A stretch of 64,000 nt of DNA from Seohaeicola saemankumensis (GCF_021021435.1 NZ_JAINWI010000010.1:62001-126000), one strand, 5' to 3'. Counted from the first letter of the stretch, positions 28,507-37,870 are shown. Made by a program: numbers and translations. Notes: generated from the sequence alone by a model not told the origin.

Positions 28507-29264
28507 ATGGATCAGGACAGACTTGATATACTTGTCGGTACGACGAAGGGCCTGTTCGTGGTGTCAGACAAAAGAGCGCGTCAGGACTGGCAAGTTTCGG
28601 GTCCGTTCTGTGATGGCTGGCCTATTAGCCATGCTGTCGGTGATCCGGTGACCGGGACATACTGGGCCGGTGGTGGCAGCGACGGGTACTGGGCCTGAAC
28701 CGTTTGTCCAATGCCGGGTCCTGTGCCCATTACGACCATCCGTCCGCACCGCGCGACGGTGAAACAGGTCACTGCGTGCATAGCATGATGCGCGCGCCGG
28801 GGGCCGATGACGTGCTCTACCAGCAGAACCATCACGGGGTCTGGCGGTCTGCGAATGGCGGGCGCAGTTGGGATGATATCACTGCAGGCCTGCCCTCGAC
28901 CTTCGGCTTTCCGATCCGCGTGCATCCGCGTGATCCCGACACGATCTGAACCCTCCCCCTGAACGGCGACATGGAGGGCCGATTTCCTCCGGATGCTGCA
29001 GCCGCTGTCTGGCGGTCACGCGATGGCGGGCAAAGCTGGAAGGATCTGCGCACCGGCCTGCCGCAAAAGGCCTGCTTCTTCACAGTGCTGCGCCAATCCA
29101 TGTCAGGCGACACACGGGAACCTGCGGGCATCTATTTCGGCACGAATAGCGGCTCTGTCTTCGTCAGTGCCGATGAGGGCGACACTTGGCAGGAATCCGC
29201 CCGCCACCTGCCCACGATCCTCGGAATCGAGGTTATGGATCGCGCGGCTGGGCAACAGACATAG
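28507..29264 (+). pseudogene. decayed BNR-repeat (sialidase/VPS10-like) protein gene
   Basis: Three pieces of one gene are visible. The start (LDILVGTTKGLFVVSD) is in one frame and stops at 28698. From about 28690 a second frame continues with RLSNAGSCAHYDH and a BNR block (VWRSANGGRSWDDI), then hits TGA at 28947, then goes on as TLPLNGDMEGRF, VWRSRDGGQSW and VSADEGDTW. Intact relatives are about 350-380 residues, so roughly 110-130 codons were lost at the first junction with a frame change. The second stop falls where the family has Trp (TGG to TGA). The gene is certainly broken. Confidence 0.85.
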
Positions 29265-29385
29265 GTCGCTTGTCGCAGCGCAGCGGACTGCTTCGGCGGC
29301 AGTGAAACGGGGGACAGGGAGCAAAGCACGTGTTTGCGTGCACCAGAACCAGCGCAACATTTCGTTTACAGCTGCTTTTGTGAAT

Positions 29386-29402
29386 GTGGTGCCCCCACAC
29401 GG
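29386..29402. repeat. att-like copy of the tRNA-Thr 3' end
   Basis: The 17 bases GTGGTGCCCCCACACGG are identical to 31477-31493, which is the 3' end of the tRNA-Thr gene including CCA. The copy is not part of a tRNA. A duplicated tRNA 3' end is the usual mark left by a site-specific integrase, so this is a candidate distal attachment site of the 2.1-kb insertion. Confidence 0.65.
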
Positions 29403-29492
29403 GACGGGTGAGGATCAAACCGACCGGTTCATCACTTGTTTTCTTGTACTTAGCCGAGAGGCTGTTCCCGAATGTGTCCTTAAAGGTGCCCG

Positions 29493-29532
29493 ACATGTGC
29501 CTCCGTGACAAGACATGTGCCCCCGTGACAAG
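29493..29532. repeat. 20-bp tandem repeat near the island edge
   Basis: ACATGTGCCTCCGTGACAAG at 29493-29512 is followed directly by a copy with one mismatch at 29513-29532. It sits just inside the att-like repeat. Short subterminal repeats of this kind occur at the ends of some IS21-like elements, so it may be the end of a lost insertion sequence. That reading is tentative. Confidence 0.5.
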
Positions 29533-29590
29533 AAGGAGACTGGGATAGTGTCACTTTTCCGATTTATCGCGCGCAGAAAGCTCAACCAAG

Positions 29591-30232
29591 CTACGAAAAG
29601 ATCACATAGGATTTTGGAAATCCCGCAAAGCGTTCCGTCCAAATATTCCCAGTCGGAAACATCTTTTCCAAGTCTTTGCGCTTGATCACGGTTGTTCCTT
29701 CAATCATCTCGGTCCATGCGGGAAGCTTTTGTTTCCATCGGGAAATAAATTTCCGCTTTAACGGTTCTGGGTAAGCCCACCAAAAAGGCATGTGATTATG
29801 AGCTTCTATTGGAAACCAAATTGAAGGCGTCTGAACCCAAAAGCGAGGGGCTACGCGTTGAACTTCTTTAGCGAACGCAATCTGATTTTCGATTGGCCCA
29901 ACATGTTCAATTACGCTATTTGAAAAGGCTATGTCGAAACTTCCATCCAAAATGAGAGGTAAATCACAAGCATCTCCTTCAACAAAATTTACATTGTGGT
30001 GTCCGTTTGGATTTACTTTAACCAGTGCGTCAGGCAAATTTACGATAGTTAAATTTAGCGGCAGCGGACAATCACCCCAGAAAGCGGCAGAGCCGCCAAG
30101 ATCAATAATCCTTTCACCGCCTTGAATTCCCATCTTCGTTATAAAAAACTGCATCCTATCCTGACGCTGCTTTCGAGAAAAGGGCTCTTTGGCCTTTAAG
30201 GCCGCGTTGAAGACAGCATATCGCAATTCCAT
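29591..30232 (-). CDS. SAM-dependent methyltransferase (class I)
   Basis: 213 residues with the Rossmann methyltransferase motif I IIDLGGSAAFWGD, an acidic residue after VEGDACDLP, and the motif SNSVIEHVGP. Substrate is unknown; relatives often sit in surface polysaccharide clusters. The frame runs up to 30403, but the ATG at 30232 has AGGGG upstream and begins the domain. Base and codon use are markedly more AT-rich than neighbouring genes, a sign of transfer. It is the only intact gene inside the insertion at tRNA-Thr. Confidence 0.8.
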   Translation of the reverse strand: MELRYAVFNAALKAKEPFSRKQRQDRMQFFITKMGIQGGERIIDLGGSAAFWGDCPLPLNLTIVNLPDALVKVNPNGHHNVNFVEGDACDLPLILDGSFDIAFSNSVIEHVGPIENQIAFAKEVQRVAPRFWVQTPSIWFPIEAHNHMPFWWAYPEPLKRKFISRWKQKLPAWTEMIEGTTVIKRKDLEKMFPTGNIWTERFAGFPKSYVIFS

Positions 30233-30729
30233 AATGAATTCCCCTATATACAAAAGCTGTGATGCCAAGCTATTGATAGGCACTGACAAGTTCTTCGCAT
30301 AGGCAAAGTATACGCACCAAAAAAACAGATTTCTTCTATTTAGGGAAGAAAAATGATCGCAAAAATGTAAACCCGGGAGATAGATATAGCGGCCCGCGCG
30401 CACCCCATGCCCACCTCAGTGCAAGCTTGCATGGAACCAGATCAGCTCCACCTGCGGGAAATCTCTATAAGCAACGTAAAAACAATGGGTTGAACCGGGT
30501 GCGCGGCATAATTCAGGAGGGGGTCAGCACCACCTTTGTTCAGATTTAGGGTGCCCAACCTCATCAGGAGCCTGCCTCATGTGCTATCTGTCCTTTCGCC
30601 TTGGCCGCTTTGAACTCCTCGCCCAGCGCGAAACCGTAAGCCACACCTTCAGCGTCACCCGAGAGGGCGCTGGGGAGGTGATCGTTGACCTTGGACCTGT
30701 CGCGTATTTGTGCCGCCCCAAGTGCTCGT
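30233..30729. other. non-coding stretch inside the island
   Basis: About 500 bases between the methyltransferase start and the IS3 remnant. The part next to the methyltransferase is AT-rich and may hold its promoter. From about 30480 the base composition returns to GC-rich. A minus-strand frame (30564-30809) runs through the IS boundary and is probably a remnant. TGGACCTGTCGCGTATTTG near 30692 may be the terminal inverted repeat of the IS. Confidence 0.45.
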
Positions 30730-31460
30730 TTAGGCGACTTTTCGTTCGAAGGCGACCGGGCTTTTCCAGCCCAATGCTGAGTGCCGCCGACGCGGATTGT
30801 AAAAGCCATTGAGGTATTCGAAGATCGCCATCTCGGCTTGCCGCCTTGTTGCCCATGACCGCCGCCATATCAGTTCGGCTTTGATGGTTTTGAAGAAGGT
30901 CTCGACGGCCGCATTGTCATAGCAATTGCCTTTTCCGCTCATCGAGACCCGGAAGCCGTGTTCACGCAGGATCTTCTGGTAGTGAGCCACTGAAGGCGCC
31001 ATTGGTTCAAGCCCAATGGCGAACGCGAACAGTAGTGGCTGCCGCGATCACTGTGGAAGATGCAGCCCTTGGGCTGCGACCTGAAGGCAATGGCCATCTT
31101 CAAGGCCCGGATCGCCAGATCACGCTTCATCCGATTGCTCACGGCCCAGCCGATGACACGACGGGAGTGCAGGTCCAGGATGACTGCCAGATACAGCCAG
31201 CCCTCGCGGGTCCAGATGTAGCTGATATCGCCCGCTCATTTCTCGTTCGGCCCGACCGCACTGAAGTCGCGATCCAGCAGGTTCGGGGCGACGCTCAACG
31301 TATGATCACTTGTCGGTGCCGTCGGAAAAACGATCCCCCGGATCGTTTTCTGATCCTCCTTACCTCTTTTTAGGATATCCCTCTCCTCCTTGAGGATGCG
31401 GTTCTCGCGCCGAAGCCGTTCGTTCTCCCGCGCAAGCTCGCGATCCTCGGGCGATACCAA
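30730..31460 (-). mobile_element. IS3-family transposase remnant
   Basis: The C-terminal coiled coil of OrfA (ENERLRRENRILKEERDILKRG) is joined by a deletion to OrfB. OrfB then reads AVGPNEK, a TGA where relatives have Trp, [39 protein letters not shown], a frameshift, and GNCYDNAAVETFFKTIKAEL to the YLNGFYNPRRRHSALGW end. The DDE domain is thus split by a stop and a frameshift, and the N-terminal part of OrfA and the left end are missing. It cannot encode transposase. Confidence 0.9.
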
Positions 31461-31476
31461 TGAGTTAGCTGAATTA

Positions 31477-31493
31477 GTGGTGCCCCCACACGG
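31477..31493. repeat. att-like sequence at the tRNA-Thr 3' end
   Basis: The original partner of the 17-bp repeat at 29386-29402. It covers the last bases of the T arm, the 3' strand of the acceptor stem, CCA, and one more base. The insertion lies on the 3' side of the tRNA, the geometry expected for integration that leaves the tRNA whole. Confidence 0.65.
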
Positions 31494-31553
31494 ACTCGAA
31501 CCGCGGACCTACTGATTACAAATCAGTTGCTCTACCAGCTGAGCTATAGGGGC
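31478..31553 (-). tRNA. tRNA-Thr (anticodon TGT), CCA encoded
   Basis: 76 nt including encoded CCA. The acceptor stem pairs GCCCCTA with TGGGGGC (one G-T pair). The D arm is AGCTCAGCTGGTAGAGC. The anticodon stem ACTGA/TCAGT encloses the loop TTTGTAA with anticodon TGT, reading the Thr codon ACA. The T arm contains GGTTCGAGTCC. The 3' end carries the 17-bp att-like repeat. Discriminator base is A. Confidence 0.96.
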
Positions 31554-31605
31554 ACTGCGACGCGCTTTACGCAATCCTCGGGGCGCTTGCAAGAGGGTTT
31601 GGTGC

Positions 31606-33276
31606 CTATCGGTTGGCGCGGGCTAAAAAACCTACTGCGGCAAGGCCGACGAGGATCACGAGGATCGCTGCGGGGGATGCGTCGCCCAGATTTTCGAGGC
31701 TCGCCTGATCATGGACCCGCGTTGCCAACGTGTTGTAGTTGAAAGGGCGCAACAGCAAGGTTGCGGGCAGTTCCTTGACGCAATCCACAAAAACCAGCAG
31801 TAGCGCCGAGGCGATCGAGCCGCGGATCAAGGGATAATAGACCTGCCCCAACACCTGTCCTTGCGTGCGCCCTAAAGAACGGGCCGCCATCGGCAGGCTG
31901 GGCGAAACACGCCCCATCGCCGCATCTGCCGCACCCTGTGCTATCGCGAAAAAGCGCACGGTATAGGCCAGCACAAGCGCCGTGGCGGAGCCTGTCAGCA
32001 AAAGGCCCACATCCACGCCGGTGACCAGTTCGATCGCATCGGCGACACGGTGATCCAGTGCCGCCAGCGGAATCAGCAAGCCGACCCCCAGAACAGCCCC
32101 CGGCGCGGCATAGCCGATGGTCGTCAGTGGCAGCAGAATCCTTGGCAGTTTGCGACCCGACAGCCGGACACCGTAAACCATGAACACGCCGGCCAGAACG
32201 GTCACCACAGCTGCGATACCGCCGACCGTGACCGTGTTGAAAAGCGCGCTGAGCAGCGCCGGATCGGCCCAACGCTCGGCCCTGCCCAGCGCGTGTGACA
32301 GGATCACGCTCGCGGGAAGCAGGAAACCCAAGGCAAACGGAAAAAAGCACAGGGCTGTCGCGATCATGGCCGGCAAGCCGCGCAGGGTGATCCGATCGAC
32401 GGGACGGTGACGGATCGACAGATTGAAAAAGCGGATGCGACGGCGGCTGGATTTTTCGAGACCGACCAGAAAGATGACCAGCACCAGCACGACACTGGCA
32501 ATCTGCGCAGCACCTGCGGCATTGCCGCTTTCCAGCCAGACGCTGAAGATGCCGGTTGTCAGGGTTTGCACGGCAAAGTAATCGACCGCGCCGAAATCAT
32601 TGACGGTTTCCATCATAACGATGGCAATGCCTGCGGCAATGGCAGGGCGTGCCAGTGGCAGGCCCACGCGTGCAAAACGCCCCCAATGCCCTGCCCCCAA
32701 GGAGCGCGCCACCTCTTCCGAGGCGGCAGATTGCTCGCGGAAGGCGGCGCGCGCCAGCAGGTAGACGTAAGGATAGAGCGCGGCGGTCAACACCACGACA
32801 GCCGAGCCGATCGATCTGATCTGCGGGAACCAATAGTCGCGCGACGTTGTCCAGCCCATCATCTGACGCAATCCTGTCTGCACAGGGCCTGCATATTCGA
32901 ACATATCCACCAGCGCATAGGCTCCGACATAGGCAGGGATCGCCAAGGGGAGCAGCAACAACCATTCAAGCCAGCGCGAGAACGGGAAGGTGTAGCGTGA
33001 TATCAGCCATGCAGCCCCCGTTCCCACCAGCCCTGACAGCAGACCAACGCAGCCCATCAAAATCGCGGTGTTGGTCAGATAGCGTGGCAAGGTGGTAGAA
33101 ATCAGATGCGGCCAGATGTTGTCGCCTGGCGTGAGGGCGATCCAGACGACCGACAGAATCGGCAACAGAACGATAGCGGCAATCAGTAGCGCCCCGAACG
33201 ACCACGGGCTCAGGCTTTGGACAAACCGACGCTGCCATTGTGGTCGTGTTCTGGGGGGGGCCGTGAGATCGCTCAT
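31606..33276 (-). CDS. Fe(III)-type ABC transporter permease, fused double unit
   Basis: 556 residues with about twelve transmembrane segments in two homologous halves, each with an EAA-type loop (EVARSLGAGHWGRFARVGLP and MAARSLGRTQGQVLGQVYYP). This is the FbpB/AfuB architecture that imports ferric iron delivered by a periplasmic binding protein. The frame opens at 33336, but the ATG at 33276 gives the usual start. No ATPase or binding-protein gene is adjacent in the window, so its partners must lie elsewhere. Substrate is by family. Confidence 0.87.
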   Translation of the reverse strand: MSDLTAPPRTRPQWQRRFVQSLSPWSFGALLIAAIVLLPILSVVWIALTPGDNIWPHLISTTLPRYLTNTAILMGCVGLLSGLVGTGAAWLISRYTFPFSRWLEWLLLLPLAIPAYVGAYALVDMFEYAGPVQTGLRQMMGWTTSRDYWFPQIRSIGSAVVVLTAALYPYVYLLARAAFREQSAASEEVARSLGAGHWGRFARVGLPLARPAIAAGIAIVMMETVNDFGAVDYFAVQTLTTGIFSVWLESGNAAGAAQIASVVLVLVIFLVGLEKSSRRRIRFFNLSIRHRPVDRITLRGLPAMIATALCFFPFALGFLLPASVILSHALGRAERWADPALLSALFNTVTVGGIAAVVTVLAGVFMVYGVRLSGRKLPRILLPLTTIGYAAPGAVLGVGLLIPLAALDHRVADAIELVTGVDVGLLLTGSATALVLAYTVRFFAIAQGAADAAMGRVSPSLPMAARSLGRTQGQVLGQVYYPLIRGSIASALLLVFVDCVKELPATLLLRPFNYNTLATRVHDQASLENLGDASPAAILVILVGLAAVGFLARANR

Positions 33277-33398
33277 GTTGATCGGTCGTTTCCTGCCTGT
33301 CACATTGCCGGTGCTGAATGCCCGAAACCGGTTCAACTGTCCAGAAAAGAGCTTATAGTCGGCAGCGCAACTGTCGAGTAAAGCAAGAGAAAAAGAAT

Positions 33399-34274
33399 AT
33401 GCATCTGGTACTTCATGCCGGGGTCCATGCCACAGACGAAGACCGTCTGATCAAATGTATGCTGAAGAACGTCGAGGCGTTCGGCGCGCTTGGTGTCGCT
33501 GTGCCAGGGCCTTCGCGCTACCGACGGCTGATCCGCGATACGTTGCACGCAATGGCTGAAAGTGATCTGTCCGATGACGCGCGCGCTGTGCTGCTGGATG
33601 CGATGCTGGACGGGGAGACGCCCGAACGGATGATCCTGTCCAATGACAATTTTTTTGGCGTGCCGAAACTGTCGGTCGGCAAGGGCGTTTTCTATCCCGG
33701 GGCCGAGCAGAAGTTGATGCGGTTGCGCCAGCTTTTTGCGCCCGACCAGATCGAGCTTTGCCTTGGCCTGCGCGACCCTGCGACTTTCGTACCCGCGGCA
33801 TTCGCCCTGGCGCCCGACACCGATCTTGCCGGTTTTCTGGACGGGACAGACCCACGCGATTTGCGATGGTCGGAATTGCTGTCGCGGTTGCAAAGGGCAG
33901 CGCCCGACGTCGCCATGACGGTGTGGTGCAACGAGGATACGCCCCTGATCTGGGCCCATCTGATCCGCGAGATGGCGGGGCTGGAGGCAAATACGAAAAT
34001 CACGGGGGGGTTTGATCTTTTATCCGAGATCATGTCGCCCACAGGCATGTCACGCTTCCGCGCCTATCTGAAAACCCATCCCGTGATGACCGAGATACAG
34101 AAAAGGCGCGTGATTGCGGCGTTTCTGGATAAGTATGCGCTGGACGAGGAGATCGAGGAAGAAGTCGATCTTCCGGGCTGGACCGTTGATCTGATCGGCC
34201 AGTTGACCGAAATCTACGAGGAAGATGTATTTGCGATCCAGCGCATGCCTGGCGTGACCCTGATCACGCCGTGA
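33399..34274 (+). CDS. conserved hypothetical protein
   Basis: 291 residues, soluble, starting MHLVLHAGVHATDEDRLIKCMLKN. The opening resembles the first strand and loop of sulfotransferase-like proteins but has no clear P-loop, so no function is assigned. It ends in an acidic helical tail. The frame is open to 33318; the ATG at 33399 was chosen because it starts the protein-like part and has GAGAAAAAG upstream. It is divergent from the ABC permease with about 120 bases between. Confidence 0.65.
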   Translation: MHLVLHAGVHATDEDRLIKCMLKNVEAFGALGVAVPGPSRYRRLIRDTLHAMAESDLSDDARAVLLDAMLDGETPERMILSNDNFFGVPKLSVGKGVFYPGAEQKLMRLRQLFAPDQIELCLGLRDPATFVPAAFALAPDTDLAGFLDGTDPRDLRWSELLSRLQRAAPDVAMTVWCNEDTPLIWAHLIREMAGLEANTKITGGFDLLSEIMSPTGMSRFRAYLKTHPVMTEIQKRRVIAAFLDKYALDEEIEEEVDLPGWTVDLIGQLTEIYEEDVFAIQRMPGVTLITP

Positions 34275-34320
34275 ATTGCATGCTTGAAAACGCCTGAGAA
34301 ATCGGTTTCTGCGATACTGG

Positions 34321-34581
34321 TCAGACCATTCCAAGAGCGGCTTTGTACATTTCCAGAACCGCTTCCTCTTCGGCGATGTCGTCCTTGTCGCGTTTACGCA
34401 GGGAAATGACCTTGCGAAGCACCTTGGTGTCATAGCCGCGCCCTTTGGCTTCGGCCATCACTTCTTTTTGCTGGTCGGCAATATCCTTCTTTTCGGCTTC
34501 AAGACGCTCGAAACGCTCAATGAATGCGCGCAGTTCGTCTGCGGTCACGCGGTAGGTTGCATCGCTGATCGTATCGTTCAT
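34321..34581 (-). CDS. gapR: GapR-type nucleoid protein (DUF2312)
   Basis: 86 residues, highly helical: [31 protein letters not shown], then a basic segment [19 protein letters not shown]. In Caulobacter, GapR binds overtwisted DNA ahead of forks and RNA polymerase and aids topoisomerases. The length and the basic central segment fit well. The frame extends to 34959, but GGAGG lies seven bases before the ATG at 34581. It stands alone between two unrelated genes. Confidence 0.92.
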   Translation of the reverse strand: MNDTISDATYRVTADELRAFIERFERLEAEKKDIADQQKEVMAEAKGRGYDTKVLRKVISLRKRDKDDIAEEEAVLEMYKAALGMV

Positions 34582-34710
34582 CTTCCGGCCTCCGGTTGGA
34601 TGCTCTTCCCTAGCGTCCGTGCCTTCGCCCTGCAAGGCCGATGATGCGAAAAGTCGCCGCGTTGCGGGGCGCGCGGCGATGCTGTAAGGCGGGGGCGCGA
34701 AACAGGAGCT

Positions 34711-34932
34711 ATGGAAATGCAGGGACTGATCTGGAGCGGGGCAGTTGTATCGGTTGCCGGTTTGGGTGGCTTGATATGGTGCATTTTCAAGGTTGCGGCC
34801 GCGAAACGCGCCCAACTGTCGGATGACGAGCTTCGCGCTGCGGTCAAACGCGTCGTACCGATCAATCTGGGGGCACTGTTCTTGTCTGTGATTGGCCTGA
34901 TGATGGTGATCATGGGCGTGTTTCTGGGCTGA
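34711..34932 (+). CDS. small two-helix membrane protein
   Basis: 73 residues with two hydrophobic segments (about 6-28 and 50-72) and a charged loop between ([20 protein letters not shown]). CAGGAGCT precedes the ATG. Similar small proteins are common in Rhodobacteraceae without known function. It is divergent from gapR and its stop is 23 bases from the end of the FadB-like gene on the other strand. Confidence 0.7.
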   Translation: MEMQGLIWSGAVVSVAGLGGLIWCIFKVAAAKRAQLSDDELRAAVKRVVPINLGALFLSVIGLMMVIMGVFLG

Positions 34933-34955
34933 ACCTTCCGGTCTTGCCGCGTTGT

Positions 34956-37097
34956 TCACTCTGGGATGCTGCTGTCTTCGGCGCGGTTCAGACTGTCGAA
35001 ATTCTGCCCTTCCTTGATCAGTGCGGCAAATACCGGATCGGGTGTGTAGAGCGCCGGATTTTCCTCGCTGAACCGCTCCAGCGCCTGCCGGATCTCGAAC
35101 AGGCCGATCAGATCGGCCGCTTTCATCGGTCCGCCATGCCAGCGCGGATAGCCGTGCCCCTGCATCATCACCGTATCAATATCCGATGGCCTCAGGGCAA
35201 AACCTGCCCGCAGCGCGCGCGCACCGGCATTTGCCATCGCGGCAACAGCACGCAGAACAATGGATTCCGCTGAAAGTGAGGTGGCCGCGCCTTGCTGGTC
35301 AAGCTCTGTCAGGTCGAGAATCCCCATGACCGCGCGGTCGGGTTGTCCCTGCCCTTCCTGCCAGAGATAGAAACCGCGCCCTGCCCTTTGTCCGGTACGG
35401 CCCGCCATAATCAACCTGTCCATATCGTTCAGATGCCGGGTGCCGACAGGCAACAAAGCCTCGGCAACTCGGGCTTTGGCCAGGCAGTGCTCCAGACCAA
35501 TCAGGTCGATCTGGCGAAAGATTCCTTGCGCAAAACCATAGCCATGCAAGGCCGCGTCGATCTGCAAAGGGCTTGCGCCCTGTCGCAGCATTCCTGCTCC
35601 TGCCTCCCACAGGGCCGCGATGACAGGCTCGCCCATTCCGCCACCGCCGGTGCCATTCCGCAGCACGATACGGCCCAGACTGTCGCGCAGCATAGCTGCA
35701 ACCGTTGCGATCGCGTCAGCCGAGGTCGTATCAGAGGGACAAATCTCGGCAAGGCGGGTCAGATGCGCGGGCGCCTGCAGGCGCAGGCCAAGCACGGCGG
35801 CGGGCCGTGTGGTGGCAGCGGCAATCTGGTCGATGCGGAACAGTGACGAGGTGGTGACCAGCACTGCCTGCGGCGGCGCAATACGATCCAGCGCGCCCAT
35901 GATCACTGTCTTGGTAGACAGGCTATCAGCCACGGCCTCGATCAGCAGATCGGCCTGGGCCAGATCGCCAAGCTGTGTCGTGCCTTGCCATAATGCAAGC
36001 CGGTCGGGAATGTGATCGGGCTGCATCCGTCCCGCCTTGACCAGCGCATCATGGGACGCAGCGATCCGCCCTTCAACCGCCACCAGAGCATCTGCACTGC
36101 GTTCGAAATGGATCACGGGAAGACCCGCCGCAAGAAAGGCCACGGCCATATTGGCGGCAACTGTTCCCCCGCCGATCAAGGCCACACGGGACACAGAACG
36201 CGCTGTGCCGTCACGCAATTCGGGAAAATTGGCCGCGCGTCTTTCGGCAAAAAACGCGTGGCGCAAGGATTTCGAGACATCTGCCTCAAGCAATTCCTCG
36301 AAGGCGACGTTTTCAAAAGCCAACCCCGCCTCGAATGGCAAGAGGCAGGCAGCTTCGACGCAATCGACTATGCGCGCCGACGCGGTATTGGGGCTGGCTG
36401 CAACCTGCGTCCGACGCGCCGCAATCGCTGCCGCATTGCCGGCAAAATCCGCCAGACCGTCCCGCCGATCGCGACTGCGTTGCAAGGGGCGCCCTTCGGT
36501 AAGACCGGCAGCAAGTTTCTGGGCCAATGCAAAGGCCGCAGCCTCTACATCCTCGCCTTCCGGCACCAAGCTATCCACCAGAGGCCGCAAGTGCCGCCCC
36601 CGTAAGCGGCGGGGGTTTTGCGACAACAGCAGTTCAAGTGCTGTCTGCGCGCCAAGCAAACGCGGCAGATACTGCGTGGCCCCTGCCGCCGGCGGCAGGC
36701 CCATCATCACATCCGGAAAGCCGATGAACGCATCCGCCGTTCCCACACGCGCATGCGCTGCAAGCGCCAGTTCGACCCCCGCGCCCAATGTCATCCCGTG
36801 CAGGACAGCAACCACCGGCTTGCCACCCATCTCGACCCGCTGGCAAAGATCGGAAACATGCGGCGGCGTAATTCCCGCTTCCGCTTCGCGCAGATCAAGT
36901 CCGGTGGACAAGCCACGCGCAGCGGGCTGGCCCAACCCCGTCAGCACGATCGCGCCAATGTCAGAGTTCAGGATTGCGGCATCCAGCGCATCACCCAATT
37001 CCTGCCGCATTGCAGGCGTCAATGTATTGAGTGGCGGAAGCGCCAACCGGATGATGGCCATCCCGTCGCGCTGGTCTTGCCGGATCGTCCCTGCCAC
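34956..37097 (-). CDS. FadB-like enoyl-CoA hydratase/3-hydroxyacyl-CoA dehydrogenase, key residues altered
   Basis: 713 residues with the FadB layout: enoyl-CoA hydratase domain (about 1-190), linker, NAD-binding dehydrogenase domain (about 302-480) and C-terminal dehydrogenase domain. The first hydratase Glu is kept (Glu109 in GAGVEL) but the second is Asp (Asp129 in GFPDVMMG, usually PEV). The dehydrogenase catalytic His of GMHFFNP is replaced: GLRLQAP with Arg439. The NAD loop is [10 protein letters not shown]. It may be a partly inactive paralogue or have another substrate. GTG start with AGGGGGG upstream; an ATG at 37061 is the alternative. Confidence 0.85.
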   Translation of the reverse strand: MAGTIRQDQRDGMAIIRLALPPLNTLTPAMRQELGDALDAAILNSDIGAIVLTGLGQPAARGLSTGLDLREAEAGITPPHVSDLCQRVEMGGKPVVAVLHGMTLGAGVELALAAHARVGTADAFIGFPDVMMGLPPAAGATQYLPRLLGAQTALELLLSQNPRRLRGRHLRPLVDSLVPEGEDVEAAAFALAQKLAAGLTEGRPLQRSRDRRDGLADFAGNAAAIAARRTQVAASPNTASARIVDCVEAACLLPFEAGLAFENVAFEELLEADVSKSLRHAFFAERRAANFPELRDGTARSVSRVALIGGGTVAANMAVAFLAAGLPVIHFERSADALVAVEGRIAASHDALVKAGRMQPDHIPDRLALWQGTTQLGDLAQADLLIEAVADSLSTKTVIMGALDRIAPPQAVLVTTSSLFRIDQIAAATTRPAAVLGLRLQAPAHLTRLAEICPSDTTSADAIATVAAMLRDSLGRIVLRNGTGGGGMGEPVIAALWEAGAGMLRQGASPLQIDAALHGYGFAQGIFRQIDLIGLEHCLAKARVAEALLPVGTRHLNDMDRLIMAGRTGQRAGRGFYLWQEGQGQPDRAVMGILDLTELDQQGAATSLSAESIVLRAVAAMANAGARALRAGFALRPSDIDTVMMQGHGYPRWHGGPMKAADLIGLFEIRQALERFSEENPALYTPDPVFAALIKEGQNFDSLNRAEDSSIPE

Positions 37098-37176
37098 GCC
37101 CTGCCCCCCTGCCGGTCACATTGTTCGGCTTGCGCCACAACTGTGCAAAATCAGAGGGGTATATGGCAAGCCCCGT

Positions 37177-37401
37177 TCAGACCGGCATATTGTCAAACTG
37201 CGCTTCTGTCATCGCATCGGTCAGCAGCCTGTCCAGCAGTCGGAGCCTTTCAGGAACCTCGTAGCCCTGGCTTTCCAGACAGTGGCACAGACGGTGCAGA
37301 TCGGCCTGCAGATCTTCGCGTTCATCCGGTAGCGTTGCCTTGATGCGGGCCTCGATGTCACGGATCGGGTCAGACAAGGAGTCTGGTAGTTGTTCGATCA
37401 T
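37177..37401 (-). CDS. small helical protein of unknown function
   Basis: 74 residues starting MIEQLPDSLSDPIRDIEARI, mostly amphipathic helix with two Cys-His residues (LHRLCHCLE). GGAGG lies six bases before the ATG. It follows the DksA-like gene on the same strand with 80 bases between and is probably expressed with it. No family recognised. Confidence 0.6.
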   Translation of the reverse strand: MIEQLPDSLSDPIRDIEARIKATLPDEREDLQADLHRLCHCLESQGYEVPERLRLLDRLLTDAMTEAQFDNMPV

Positions 37402-37480
37402 CCTATCCTCCTTCACATTTCAATGATGTCGCACATGCAAAAAATCTGTCCGCGTGATGACAGATCACAAGATCATGGTG

Positions 37481-37807
37481 TCAATGTTCCGCAGCACATG
37501 TCTTGCAAAACGGCGTGGCCGGCAGCGCGTCCAGCCGTTCCTGGGAAATCTCGGCGCCGCAAATCGCACAGAAACCATAATCGCCAGACCTGATTCGGCC
37601 AAGGGCTGCCATGATGCGGCGAATCTCGTCCAAACCGGACTGGCCCAGCCGCTCCAGCACCTCGTCGCCCTCGCGTTCGATGGCCATATCGTCCCAATCC
37701 TGCGTATGGGGCTGATCCAATTCAGCCTCGATCCGGTGCAGGCGGCTGTCCAGTTCGGACAGGCGTTTCATCAAGGTGGCGCGACGGATATCTGTATGTG
37801 TCATCAT
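37481..37807 (-). CDS. DksA/TraR-family zinc-finger protein
   Basis: 108 residues: an N-terminal coiled helical part (RLSELDSRLHRIEAELDQ) and a C-terminal four-Cys zinc finger (CAICGAE and CKTCA). DksA-type proteins bind the secondary channel of RNA polymerase and mediate stringent control; shorter members like this also act in other stress responses. The second ATG (37804) follows at once; GGGAG lies upstream. It is divergent from the sulfide operon with a shared promoter region. Confidence 0.88.
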   Translation of the reverse strand: MMTHTDIRRATLMKRLSELDSRLHRIEAELDQPHTQDWDDMAIEREGDEVLERLGQSGLDEIRRIMAALGRIRSGDYGFCAICGAEISQERLDALPATPFCKTCAAEH

Positions 37808-37856
37808 GTCTTCTCCCTTATCCGTTCCATTATGACCTGAACTGGCAGACAGGGCC

Positions 37857-37870
37857 TTGATGCAGGTCAA
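37857..37870. promoter_or_regulatory. FNR/CRP-family-like box
   Basis: TTGAT-GCAG-GTCAA differs from the FNR consensus TTGAT-N4-ATCAA in one position. It lies 50 bases before the DksA-like gene and 104 bases before the sulfide operon start, so it could control either. Regulators FnrL and Dnr of Rhodobacteraceae use such sites under low oxygen or nitric oxide. One site by pattern only. Confidence 0.45.

Noticed and set aside
28695-31235. In-frame TGA codons as selenocysteine, given the selenium genes in the window
   Set aside because: The readable TGA positions in the BNR and IS3 remnants match Trp in the families, there is no Sec element after them, and both genes have other lesions.
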